Below, piece by piece: positions 45,657 to 54,222 of a stretch of DNA of 64,000 nt. The notes under the pieces are model-generated. The model saw only the letters and a program-made list of their open reading frames with translations, was not told where the DNA came from and searched no databases. Numbering within the stretch: the stretch's first letter is position 1; each line of letters starts with the position of its first letter. Source of the stretch: Algoriphagus winogradskyi (lineage in GTDB: Bacteria; Bacteroidota; Bacteroidia; Cytophagales; Cyclobacteriaceae); contig NZ_FXUA01000001.1 in NCBI RefSeq assembly GCF_900182815.1, positions 1 through 64,000 on the forward strand, written 5' to 3'. The position numbers and the translations under genes were made by a program.

Positions 45657-45836
45657 ATGGAGGATTTTGACGACGATTTCGAAGATGATGACAACTTCAA
45701 TGATGATGATGATTTCGGTAATGATTTCGAAGACGAATATGATCTAGACGAAGACAATGAGTTTGCCGATGATACCATCATAGACTTCGACGAAGAAGAA
45801 GATGATGAAGATTTCGATGATGATCAATTCGATTAA
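45657..45836 (+). CDS. Extremely acidic 59-aa protein
   Basis: An ATG opens a 59-codon frame ending in TAA. By my count 37 of 59 residues are Asp or Glu, there is no Lys, Arg or His, and Phe residues recur at roughly regular intervals (MEDFDDDFEDDDNF). This gives a net charge near -37 and suggests a disordered, possibly nucleic-acid-mimicking or metal/histone-like-protein-binding chain. The frame is clean, has its own upstream gap of 240 bp after the receiver terminator, and is followed by a promoter-like site and another small gene. No family recognised; a repetitive GAT/GAC/GAA run could also arise by slippage. Confidence 0.6.
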   Translation: MEDFDDDFEDDDNFNDDDDFGNDFEDEYDLDEDNEFADDTIIDFDEEEDDEDFDDDQFD

Positions 45837-45837
45837 C

Positions 45838-45868
45838 TTGATTATTTGGAGTTAAGAAATTATCTTCG
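45838..45868 (+). promoter_or_regulatory. Promoter-like site before the 49-aa membrane peptide gene
   Basis: TTG (45838-45840), a 20-bp spacer and TATCTTCG (45861-45868) differ at one position from TAnnTTTG. The ATG at 45898 is about 23 nt past the expected start. Moderate match only. Confidence 0.4.
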
Positions 45869-45897
45869 GGCATCTTTAGAAATTCAAAAAATTGATC

Positions 45898-46047
45898 ATG
45901 ATACTATTAGACGTATTCACTTCTCCACTTGCTGGAGGGGCTCAAACTTTCCTAGTGATTGTATGTGTATTAATCGGTCTTGGAGCCGGAATCACTGCAA
46001 TTGATACTAGAAGCACCTTCACTAAGAAGAAAAAGGCTGATCATTAA
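45898..46047 (+). CDS. Small single-pass membrane protein (49 aa)
   Basis: A 49-codon frame encodes a hydrophobic helix (about residues 17-35, 'TFLVIVCVLIGLGAGITAI') and a basic tail ending 'FTKKKKADH'. The topology should be N-outside with the Lys-rich tail inside. It has a promoter-like site upstream and a strong terminator 17 bp after the stop, which supports it as a real gene. I do not recognise a family. Confidence 0.55.
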   Translation: MILLDVFTSPLAGGAQTFLVIVCVLIGLGAGITAIDTRSTFTKKKKADH

Positions 46048-46064
46048 TATCTTATAACTTATTT

Positions 46065-46090
46065 AAAGGAGGTTCGCACCTCCTTTTTTT
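46065..46090 (+). terminator. Strong hairpin terminator just upstream of the DUF6526 gene
   Basis: Stem AAAGGAGGT / ACCTCCTTT with a TCGC loop and a T-run ending at 46090. The 5' arm happens to be a perfect Shine-Dalgarno core (AGGAGGT) but is paired in the stem, so it is best read as a terminator of the 49-aa gene. The next ATG lies at 46091, with the preferred DUF6526 start at 46103. Confidence 0.85.
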
Positions 46091-46102
46091 ATGCCCAAAA
46101 TC

Positions 46103-46543
46103 ATGTCAAAAACTCAGAATTTCCAGAATCACGCTAAATATTACCCATTACATCACTTTATAATTATGCCCATGGGGCTTTTATTCCTGGGCTGGACGAT
46201 ATTTAGAATAGACTTCAATAGTCATCAATCTGCATCAGACAGCCTCTATTTTATTTTATTGGGCCTTATCATTTTTTTAATTTCCTACCTCCCACGAATC
46301 TATGCTATTAAAAACCAGAATCGAATTATTAGAATGGAAATGAGACAACGCTACTTCCAATTAACTGGTAAAGCATTTTATGAAAAGGAAAACAAACTAT
46401 CTCCTAGCCAAATCATTGCATTGAGATTCGCAGGAGATGATGAACTATTAGCATTGATTGATAAAACTATACAGGAAAATACGACACCTAAAGAGATTAA
46501 GAAAAGTGTTAGTAATTGGCAGGCCGATCATCATCGAGTGTAA
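46103..46543 (+). CDS. DUF6526 family membrane protein
   Basis: A small membrane protein of about 146 residues with two helices (about residues 20-40 and 52-75). The start 'MSKTQNFQNHAKYYPLHHF' is the standard beginning of this family; the upstream ATG at 46091 would add four residues directly after the terminator T-run and is less likely. The C-terminal half is charged and helical ('LSPSQIIALRFAGDDELLALI'). Some relatives are labelled ABC transporter permease, which the sequence does not support. Function unknown. Confidence 0.72.
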   Translation: MSKTQNFQNHAKYYPLHHFIIMPMGLLFLGWTIFRIDFNSHQSASDSLYFILLGLIIFLISYLPRIYAIKNQNRIIRMEMRQRYFQLTGKAFYEKENKLSPSQIIALRFAGDDELLALIDKTIQENTTPKEIKKSVSNWQADHHRV

Positions 46544-46553
46544 TCCGAATGAT

Positions 46554-47657
46554 TTAAAAGTTCACAGTAAATCCCTTGTCAAGTATATGCCTAAGGTTTT
46601 CTCTCGACTTTTTTCTATAATCTATTTGGGAAAAATCCAAATCAGGCAATGTGAGTACTAAATCGAATTTCTTCGCTCCAGGATCCGTCCCTGATGTGAT
46701 CAAAGCTATTTTTTTATTCCTGTGACGGGCTAGTTTCATTAATTCATAGCATGCTTTTCCTTCAGCAGATTGATCATCATATCTCCCCTCACCTGTAATA
46801 ATTCTATCTGCCCAATTAACTTTAGATTCCAAATCTACTTTTTCAAAAAAATAATCTGATCCAAACTTAACCTCTGTTTCGAAAAAAACAGATAACCCTA
46901 AGGCAATGCCCCCAGCTGCACCAAAACCTGGCTTATCTTCAAAAACTTTTCTTTGTTTGGTGAAAAGCCGGCTAACTACGGATTCACAGATTAATTCATA
47001 GGATTCAATTTGCTCAGGTAAAAGTCCCTTTTGCGGGCCAAAAACAGGAACAGCCCCCCTTTGTCCAAAAAAGGTATTCTTCACATCGCAAAGACAAGTG
47101 AATTTAACTTTTGGAATCCTGGTGGATTTCTGGATATGATTGATTTTAGATAAAAATTGAGGTGAATACTTAGTTAATTCTCTCCCATTTTTATCCAAAA
47201 ATCCAATTCCCAATTCAGACAATATCCCAATTCCAAGATCAATAGTGGCGCTACCTCCCAAACCTAATATGATCTCTTCAGCTCCAAGATTAATGGCATC
47301 ACGTACTAGTAGCCCCGTACCATAGCTTGAAGATACATATGGATCCAATTCCTCACTCTGCAAAGAAGCAACTCCTGAAGCCATTGAAACGTCTATATAG
47401 GCCTTTTTTAACGAGTCATCCCATCCATACGAACAAGGAATCGGTCTACCAAAAGCATCCAGAGACCATATCGTCTTTTTCTCTAACTGAAGTATTTCTG
47501 TAAGTAATTCGCAAGTACCGTCACCTCCATCTGCAATAGGAAGTAACGTAGTCGAGATATTAGGATATTCACTCTCAATATATTCTCTTATAACTTCTCC
47601 AGCTTCGCGGGCAGTCATAGTGCCTTTAAATGCATTTGGAGAAATTAAGACATTCAT
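46554..47657 (-). CDS. Glycerate kinase (GlxK/GarK family)
   Basis: A 367-residue enzyme phosphorylating glycerate. The N-terminal 'MNVLISPNAFKGTMTAREA', 'LPIADGGDGTCELL', 'LGLGGSATIDLGIGIL' and 'ITGEGRYDDQSAEGK' are the family signatures, and 'DVSMASGVASL' is also present. It is cytoplasmic. The gene starts 3 bp after the stop of the alanine symporter gene, so the two are co-transcribed, although glycerate and alanine transport have no obvious link. Confidence 0.93.
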   Translation of the reverse strand: MNVLISPNAFKGTMTAREAGEVIREYIESEYPNISTTLLPIADGGDGTCELLTEILQLEKKTIWSLDAFGRPIPCSYGWDDSLKKAYIDVSMASGVASLQSEELDPYVSSSYGTGLLVRDAINLGAEEIILGLGGSATIDLGIGILSELGIGFLDKNGRELTKYSPQFLSKINHIQKSTRIPKVKFTCLCDVKNTFFGQRGAVPVFGPQKGLLPEQIESYELICESVVSRLFTKQRKVFEDKPGFGAAGGIALGLSVFFETEVKFGSDYFFEKVDLESKVNWADRIITGEGRYDDQSAEGKACYELMKLARHRNKKIALITSGTDPGAKKFDLVLTLPDLDFSQIDYRKKSRENLRHILDKGFTVNF

Positions 47658-47660
47658 ATA

Positions 47661-49010
47661 TTACGCTTTTTTCATTCTGAGAAAATAATCCTTCATTGCA
47701 ATCCTTACTTTGGGAGCAAGGTAAATTGTCGAAATCATCGTTGGTACGGCCATAATTGCATACATACCATCTACCAAACTGATGACCACATCGAGCGATG
47801 CTACTGCACCAGCCACTATAGTAATCAAATAGAAGTAATTGTAATAATCTGCTCTTTTTGCTCCAAATAGATAACCAAAGCATTTGTGACCATAATAAGA
47901 ATAGGTAAACATGGTAGATAAAGCAAAAACTAACACTGCAATCATGAGGAGGTATCTACCATAATAAGGAAGTGCCAAGTCAAATGCTGCCAATGTTAAA
48001 CGCACCCCATCTTTCTCTGTTGATTCCCAAACTCCTGTCAGCATAATCACCAAAGCAGTAAGTGTACATACTACAATTGTGTCAATAAATGGCCCGAGCA
48101 TGGCAATCAAACCTTCTCGAATAGGCTCGTTATTTTTGGAAGCACCATGAACCATAGGAGCTGTTCCTATACCGGCTTCATTAGAAAAAGCTGCCCTACG
48201 GGCTCCAATAATAATTACAGCTCCAACTGCACCTCCGGCAATCGCTTCTCCAGTAAATGCATCAGTAACAATTTTCAACAACATTTCAGGCACATCACCA
48301 ATGTATTTGAATACAATAATGATCACTGTGACAAAATAAAGTCCAACCATAAAAGGCACCATCTTAGAAGCTACTCCAGCAATTCTTTTGATACCTCCTA
48401 GAATTACAATAGCAACTAATACCATCATCGTAATTCCTATGATCCAACGCGTTTTATCCCCTTCATCTAAGCCGGCAGGCTCTAAAATGACTGTTCGAAG
48501 TACTGCTGTTAATTGATTAGCTTGGAAAATAGCGAGCAAACCAAAGACTCCAGCTGTACAAAAGATAATAGAAAGGAATTTCCACTTTTTACCCATCCCC
48601 TCTTCAATTACATACATGGGACCACCTTGGAGTTGCCCTTCGGAATCTTTCCCCCGGTACATGATTGCAAGGCTACAGGTGTAAAATTTGGTTGCCATAC
48701 CTACAAATGCGGAAACCCACATCCAAAAAATTGCACCTGGACCGCCCATATTGATTGCAATAGCAACACCACTGATATTCCCCAATCCTACCGTTGCAGC
48801 AATTGCTGACGATAATGCCTGAAATGAGGATATCTGTCCAGGCATTAAACTATCATCATATTTTCCTCTCAGCAAACTTATGGCATGTCCAATCTTCCGA
48901 AAAGGCACAAACCCTGAATGCACCAGAAGAATAAGTCCACCTCCCATTAAAATAACAAGCATTGGTGTACCCCAAATCCAGTCAGCAAAGGATATAATAT
49001 AATCGCCCAT
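47661..49010 (-). CDS. Sodium:alanine symporter family protein (AGCS)
   Basis: A 449-residue transporter with about eleven helices that couples Na+ to uptake of alanine or glycine. Family motifs are 'GLGNISGVAIAINMGGPGAIFWMWVSAFVGMATKF' near residue 75 and 'AFSNEAGIGTAPMVHGASKNNEPIREGLIAMLGPFIDTIVVC' in the middle. It is the first gene of a two-gene minus-strand operon with glycerate kinase; a terminator-like hairpin of the GH20 gene lies upstream. Confidence 0.93.
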   Translation of the reverse strand: MGDYIISFADWIWGTPMLVILMGGGLILLVHSGFVPFRKIGHAISLLRGKYDDSLMPGQISSFQALSSAIAATVGLGNISGVAIAINMGGPGAIFWMWVSAFVGMATKFYTCSLAIMYRGKDSEGQLQGGPMYVIEEGMGKKWKFLSIIFCTAGVFGLLAIFQANQLTAVLRTVILEPAGLDEGDKTRWIIGITMMVLVAIVILGGIKRIAGVASKMVPFMVGLYFVTVIIIVFKYIGDVPEMLLKIVTDAFTGEAIAGGAVGAVIIIGARRAAFSNEAGIGTAPMVHGASKNNEPIREGLIAMLGPFIDTIVVCTLTALVIMLTGVWESTEKDGVRLTLAAFDLALPYYGRYLLMIAVLVFALSTMFTYSYYGHKCFGYLFGAKRADYYNYFYLITIVAGAVASLDVVISLVDGMYAIMAVPTMISTIYLAPKVRIAMKDYFLRMKKA

Positions 49011-49117
49011 AAAAATATTCTAGTTAAAGCAATCTAATTGATTGTGTGATTTTAAAATTAAGGTCCATATTAGGTTCATTTTAATGAAAATCAAAGAATA
49101 TAGACAGCTTAGCAAAC

Positions 49118-49142
49118 AAAAACCCGACAGAAGCCGGGTTTC
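49118..49142 (-). terminator. Terminator of the GH20 gene
   Basis: On the minus strand, AAACCCGGC / GTCGGGTTT forms a 9-bp stem (one G-U pair) with a TTCT loop, followed by T's. It lies 18 bp after the GH20 stop and about 110 bp before the start of the symporter gene. Confidence 0.8.
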
Positions 49143-49160
49143 AAAATTCGCTAGTAATGA

Positions 49161-50759
49161 TTACCAATCGACTTTTGGAGAACGATAGAAATCTATCCCA
49201 CTGATATCCCAACGTTTACCTTGCATTGCAATTCTTTTTTTGAAATCATCCCAATTTCTCCGTTCAGTACTTGACCAAGACACTTCAGCCAAAGCTGCCA
49301 ATCTAGGAAATGCCATGTATTCGATATCCGCACGGTTAGTAATCGTTTCGGTCCATAGTGGAGCTTCTACTCCAAGAATGTCAGACTTATTTATCCCATC
49401 TGCATAGGTAGCCGGATCCCAATTATAGGAATCATCAAGCTCTATATATGCTGCCCAGTGAAGACCAATTCTTGAAGTGGAATCGTACTGCATATCTAAA
49501 TAAGCCCGCTTTGCTGGTGACATCAGGATTTGATTTCCTTGTTCTTTGGCCAACATGGCATTTTCCTCCAACGCCCAAAATTGAGCCACTGAACCAGGAA
49601 CTAATTTAGCTGTGGCTATTTCATCCCACCCTATGCTAGTCTTACCATATTTGGTAACAATCTCCTGAACTCGCTCTACGAAATAGATGTAATCATCTTT
49701 TTCAGTCACATGCGATTCATCACCACCAATGTGAATGTAGGGTCCAGGTGTAAGTTCCACAAGTTCTTTAATCACATCTTCTACAAAGGTATAAGTAACC
49801 TCTTTATTGGTCGCAAATGTACTGAAGCCCACTTCAATGCCCGTATAAAGCTCTGCTGGTTGAGGGTTCTTATCAAGGATATCAAAGTCAATTTGCCCTT
49901 CCTTCAGGGTAGCAAAATCTCCATCTGGCAAATTCACTCCTGGGTTTAATTCCGCATAAGATGCCAATGCAGCATTTGTATGGCCTGGCATATCAATTTC
50001 AGGTACAACAGTAATAAATCGATCTGCTGCGTATTTTACAATCTCTTTGTAATCCTCTTGAGAGTAAAAACCTCCCTCGGTACCGCCAACTTCAGTTTTG
50101 CCTCCAATCTCAGTCAATTTCGGCCATGATTTAATTTCTATTCTCCATCCTTGATCATCTGAAAGATGCAAATGAAGGTAATTCAACTTCAAACTTCCCA
50201 TCTGGTCGATGTAATGCTTTACATCTTCCAAACTTATAAAGTGTCTGGCTACATCTAGCATTGAACCCCTGTAAGAAAATTCAGGCTGATCTTCAATCTT
50301 ACCATTCCCTATCGTCCAATCTATATCTACTACAGAAGTATTTTCAATTTCAACAGGTAACGCCTTAATTAATGTTTGCATGCCATAATAAAGGCCAGCT
50401 GCAGAGGTTGATGAAATCTTCACATGTTCATCCGAGATTTCAATAGTATATTTCTCAGAAGCCGCTCCAGGAGTCAATTCTAAAATCAAATCACCATTAT
50501 CAGCTGAAACCGGAAGTTCATAACCAGTTGCAGGACGTAATCTATCAGCCAAATAACCTCCAACTCTCGCTAAATCTTCACCACTGCCAATCAATTGAAT
50601 CGAGGAATTAGAAGTGATTTCAAAACCACCTGATGATGGAGCTATTGAAGTTGGAATAGGAATGATGCCAGTTTCATCCAGTTTTACAGCTATTGGTGAT
50701 TGGCAGGAACTGATAGAAAATGCTGCAAGTACAGCAAATGTCCAAATAGAGTATTTCAT
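49161..50759 (-). CDS. Beta-N-acetylhexosaminidase (GH20), lipoprotein
   Basis: A 532-residue lipoprotein (signal ending 'FSISSC') that removes terminal GlcNAc or GalNAc, for example from chitin or peptidoglycan fragments. The N-terminal GH20b domain covers about residues 25-150. The GH20 barrel begins at 'FSYRGSMLDVARHFISLEDVKHYIDQM'. The catalytic pair is the Asp-Glu in 'HIGGDESH', and 'VPEIDMPGHTNAAL' and 'FWALEENAML' are further signature segments. It stands alone on the minus strand with a terminator. Confidence 0.94.
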   Translation of the reverse strand: MKYSIWTFAVLAAFSISSCQSPIAVKLDETGIIPIPTSIAPSSGGFEITSNSSIQLIGSGEDLARVGGYLADRLRPATGYELPVSADNGDLILELTPGAASEKYTIEISDEHVKISSTSAAGLYYGMQTLIKALPVEIENTSVVDIDWTIGNGKIEDQPEFSYRGSMLDVARHFISLEDVKHYIDQMGSLKLNYLHLHLSDDQGWRIEIKSWPKLTEIGGKTEVGGTEGGFYSQEDYKEIVKYAADRFITVVPEIDMPGHTNAALASYAELNPGVNLPDGDFATLKEGQIDFDILDKNPQPAELYTGIEVGFSTFATNKEVTYTFVEDVIKELVELTPGPYIHIGGDESHVTEKDDYIYFVERVQEIVTKYGKTSIGWDEIATAKLVPGSVAQFWALEENAMLAKEQGNQILMSPAKRAYLDMQYDSTSRIGLHWAAYIELDDSYNWDPATYADGINKSDILGVEAPLWTETITNRADIEYMAFPRLAALAEVSWSSTERRNWDDFKKRIAMQGKRWDISGIDFYRSPKVDW

Positions 50760-51014
50760 AAAGTTAAGATTTGAGTAAACTTAATTTATTTTTTTCAATA
50801 AGCCCTCAGTAGCTAATTGAAATTATAATAAAACGGAATAATTGCAGTTCATTAAAAGTAAACTCAGTATTACCAGCAGTATTTTTATAAATGGGTTCAG
50901 TAATATGCTGAGTTTTTAATAATTTCAAATTTCACTTAGTCAAATGAATTATTCATTTTAGAAAGTAATCACTAAAAAATTTCAAAAACCCTCTTTAACA
51001 TAACTAGTAAACTA

Positions 51015-52472
51015 ATGAAAAATAATAGCTCAGGTTCTGGGAGCTCTCGGAGAAAATTCCTTAAGGGTGCTGCCTTGACTGCTGCCGGATTTTACATTGT
51101 CCCAAGAAATGTCCTAGGTGGACCAGGTTTTATTGCGCCAAGTGACAAACTTCGAGTAGCAAGTATTGGAGTTGGTGGCATGGGTGGTGGAGATGTCCGC
51201 GGAATTACCCGAACTGAAAAGGCTGATTTTATTGCCCTTTGTGATGTGGATGACTCTAGAGCAAAAGGTAGCAGGGAACTACATCCTAAAGCGAAATACT
51301 ACAAAGACTTCAGAGAGATGCTGGAGAAGGAACAAAATAATATTGACGCAGTCACAGTTTCTACTCCTGATCACACCCACGCTGTAGCGGCTATGGCAGC
51401 CATGAAGATGGGAAAACATGTCTATGTACAAAAACCCCTTGCTCACGATATCTATGAGGCTAGAATGCTTACACAGGCTGCTGAGAAATACAAGGTCGTC
51501 ACTCAAATGGGAAACCAAGGTTCTTCAGGAGATGGGGTTCGTAAAATGGTTGAATGGTATGAAGCTGGACTAATAGGTGAAGCGACTAAGGTTTACTCTT
51601 GGACAAATAGACCTGTTTGGCCACAAGGTATCCAATGGCCAAAAGAGCCAGTAACTCCTCCATCCGATTTGGATTGGGATCTTTGGCTAGGAACTGCTCC
51701 TTATAAAGATTATGTAGGAAACTTGGTGCCGTTTAATTGGAGAGGTTGGTGGGATTATGGAACTGGTGCTCTTGGTGATATGGCTTGTCATATAATGGAA
51801 CCACCTTTCCGTGTTCTTGGATTGGGCTATCCGAAATCAGCTGAATGCTCAGTTGGATCTGTGTATGTTGGAGAATTCCAGAGAGGATATTTTCCTGATA
51901 GCTGCCCTCCATCTTCTCACATTACTTTGAGATTTGACAGACCAGGCAAGGAAGATCTTGAATTCCACTGGATGGATGGTGGTATTCAGCCAAACAGACC
52001 TGAAGAATTAGCTCCTAATGAACAAATGGGTGATGGTGGAAATGGAGTAATCATAGAAGGCACAAAAGGAAAAATGATGTGCTCTACCTATGGGATCAAT
52101 CCACAACTTCTTCCAACTTCCAAGACAAAAGATATAAATGTACCAGAGACGCTTTATAGAGTTCCGGGTGGAGATAATGGTCACTACAATAACTGGGTTG
52201 AAGCTTGTATTGCTGGACATGGATCAAAAGAGTATAAGAACCTGAGTTCGCCATTTTCAATTGCAGGACCATTGACAGAATCAGTTTTGATGGGTAATCT
52301 TGCTATTAGAAGCTATGACTACAGAACTCCTACTCCTGGAAAGCCTGATCAATACGATTACCCTGGAAGAGGTATCAAACTCGTATGGGATGGACCAAAT
52401 ATGAAGGTCACTAATTTCGAGCCTGCCAATCAATTTGTAAAGAGAGATTACAGAGGAGACTTTTCTCTATAA
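51015..52472 (+). CDS. Gfo/Idh/MocA family oxidoreductase, Tat-exported (second copy)
   Basis: A 485-residue NAD(P)-dependent oxidoreductase with a twin-arginine signal ('SSRRKFLKGAALTAAGF'). The Rossmann site is 'LRVASIGVGGMGGGDV', the catalytic Lys lies in 'YVQKPLAHDIYEARML', and the 'GWWDYGTGALGDMACHIMEPPFRVLGL' segment is typical of the large Bacteroidota/Planctomycetes branch. It is monocistronic, with its own terminator, divergent from the GH20 gene. The sugar substrate is unknown; a beta-hexosaminidase next to it could supply amino sugars. Confidence 0.9.
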   Translation: MKNNSSGSGSSRRKFLKGAALTAAGFYIVPRNVLGGPGFIAPSDKLRVASIGVGGMGGGDVRGITRTEKADFIALCDVDDSRAKGSRELHPKAKYYKDFREMLEKEQNNIDAVTVSTPDHTHAVAAMAAMKMGKHVYVQKPLAHDIYEARMLTQAAEKYKVVTQMGNQGSSGDGVRKMVEWYEAGLIGEATKVYSWTNRPVWPQGIQWPKEPVTPPSDLDWDLWLGTAPYKDYVGNLVPFNWRGWWDYGTGALGDMACHIMEPPFRVLGLGYPKSAECSVGSVYVGEFQRGYFPDSCPPSSHITLRFDRPGKEDLEFHWMDGGIQPNRPEELAPNEQMGDGGNGVIIEGTKGKMMCSTYGINPQLLPTSKTKDINVPETLYRVPGGDNGHYNNWVEACIAGHGSKEYKNLSSPFSIAGPLTESVLMGNLAIRSYDYRTPTPGKPDQYDYPGRGIKLVWDGPNMKVTNFEPANQFVKRDYRGDFSL

Positions 52473-52476
52473 ATCG

Positions 52477-52515
52477 AAAAGGGCTTTGAAAATTAATTTC
52501 AAAGCCCTTTTTTAA
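52477..52515 (+). terminator. Terminator of the Gfo/Idh gene
   Basis: A GGGCTTTGAAA / TTTCAAAGCCC stem (11 bp) with a 5-nt loop and T-run, 8 bp after the stop. Confidence 0.9.
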
Positions 52516-52593
52516 AAACTATCAATACTGCTAATATTTTTCCTATCAAACTGAGACTGAAAACTGAAACTGAAAACTGACACTGGCAACTCC

Positions 52594-54219
52594 CTATCGT
52601 TCAACCTCCAGTTCCACCCTTCTATTCTTAGACCTACCCGATTCAGTCGCATTTGAGGCAGTCGGTCTCGTTCCTCCCCAGCCTGAAATCCTCAAACTTT
52701 CAAAAGGCACTCCTTGCTCTATCAAAAAATCTCGTACACTTCCTGCTCTGTCCAGTGAAAGTGCCTTATTCAGTCCCGGATCTCCAGCACTATCAGTATG
52801 TCCATGAATTCTGAGTTTCATTGCAGGGTTTTCCAATAGGAACCCTGCTAGTTCAGTCAAAGAGGCTTTGGTGTCGCTTCCTTCCAATTCTGCTGTTCCT
52901 CGTTTAAAACTTACTTTGTCAAGTAAAAGCATGCTTCCTGACTCAGCTTTAGTCATTAGTACCACTGTCGGTTCTGCAGTTTTGATTTCACTGACTAAAA
53001 CTGACTTAGGGAAATATCCTTCAGCACTGATCTTCACTTCTTTTTGCTGTGTTACTTTCAAATCTGATAATTTAAGAGAATCAGAAGCATTCTTTGAAAT
53101 TGTTGTTTCGCCTACTTTCCAACTGATAGAAAAAGGAACTAGAGTTTTATTTTTAGCATCTACCACAAACCAAGAAATCGGCATTTCTACCTGCTCAACT
53201 TCCTGTTCCGTCACTTTTACTTCTGGAAAACCTACAGCTGAGGAAGGGTAAATTGGAACAATTGACACAGTTTTAGATTTAACCGGATTTTCAATTGGTG
53301 CTGAAGGTTCAGGAACAGCTGCGACAAATTCATCTGGAATCTCAAGTGGAATAATTGTCTCGAAAGTCAATAAATCTGCGAATCCATCACTATTCTGAGT
53401 ACTTGTCCAAACCACCTCTTTCTCATTTATGAAGGTGACAGAAACTTCTGATCCAGGAGAGCTTACTTGCTCCCATAGAACAGGCTGGCTCCAGTTATTC
53501 CATCCTTCCCCCAACCTTTTGGCTATAAAAATATCTTTACCTTCTGCACCTTCATGCATGTTGGAGGAGAAATACAATTCACCTGATTTATTGTCGTAAT
53601 AAGGACTCATTTCCTGTCCAATCGTATTTACTGCAGACCCTATATTTACTGGCTTAGACCACTCTATAGGACTAATTTTTTCACTCACATAGATATCCTC
53701 ATTCCCTTTTGAGTCTTTTGCTTTTCCAGAAAGAAAAATCACTTTCCCACCAGACCCTACTCTACCAGTGACTTGACCGGTTAGACCAGCTAGCCCCTCC
53801 ATAGATACCTGACGGAGGAAATTCCAATCTTTTCCAAATTTCGAATATTGATATATCCCGAATCTTTCTCCGCCTGTATGATAAACCAGAAGCGTAAGAA
53901 AATCTTCTAAACCCAAAGAAAAATCATAGCCATCAGTGCTTAAATCAGCTCGGTGAACAGCCTCTTGCCATTCGCCAGATTCTGATTTTTTGGTCATCCA
54001 GATATCTCCCGGATCGGTGATTCCGCCGATATTATCAGGGTGAAAAGCTCGGGTAAAAAGTAAGGTATTATCTCCAATCCAAACAGGATTCATATCATCC
54101 TGCGGACTATTAGCGCCAGAAAGTGAAATGACTTGCTGAGCTTGAAGATTAAATGAAAAGCAAAAAGCAAGTAGCATTGCGCCACTTGCTTTTTGAAATA
54201 CGTTATTGAATTTTCTCAT
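52594..54219 (-). CDS. OmpA family protein with PD40 propeller
   Basis: A 541-residue outer-membrane-associated protein with a signal peptide (ending 'FNLQAQ'). Residues 30-290 form PD40/WD40-like repeats ('MNPVWIGDNTLLFTRAF', 'QEMSPYYDNKSGELYFSSNMHEGAEGKDIFIAK'). A linker and carboxypeptidase-regulatory-like domain follow. The C-terminal OmpA domain ('LRIHGHTDSAGDPGLNKALSLDRA', ending 'SKNRRVELEVE') binds peptidoglycan. It links envelope to cell wall, a common Bacteroidota architecture. The gene ends 3 bp before the deoxyhypusine-synthase-like gene on the same strand begins upstream, so they are probably co-transcribed. Confidence 0.88.
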   Translation of the reverse strand: MRKFNNVFQKASGAMLLAFCFSFNLQAQQVISLSGANSPQDDMNPVWIGDNTLLFTRAFHPDNIGGITDPGDIWMTKKSESGEWQEAVHRADLSTDGYDFSLGLEDFLTLLVYHTGGERFGIYQYSKFGKDWNFLRQVSMEGLAGLTGQVTGRVGSGGKVIFLSGKAKDSKGNEDIYVSEKISPIEWSKPVNIGSAVNTIGQEMSPYYDNKSGELYFSSNMHEGAEGKDIFIAKRLGEGWNNWSQPVLWEQVSSPGSEVSVTFINEKEVVWTSTQNSDGFADLLTFETIIPLEIPDEFVAAVPEPSAPIENPVKSKTVSIVPIYPSSAVGFPEVKVTEQEVEQVEMPISWFVVDAKNKTLVPFSISWKVGETTISKNASDSLKLSDLKVTQQKEVKISAEGYFPKSVLVSEIKTAEPTVVLMTKAESGSMLLLDKVSFKRGTAELEGSDTKASLTELAGFLLENPAMKLRIHGHTDSAGDPGLNKALSLDRAGSVRDFLIEQGVPFESLRISGWGGTRPTASNATESGRSKNRRVELEVER

Positions 54220-54222
54220 AAT

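Noticed and set aside
52545..52585. Run of ACTGAAAACTGAAACTGAAA-like words before the OmpA stop region
   Set aside because: Short, local and without coding or structural sense; probably slippage in the intergenic tail.
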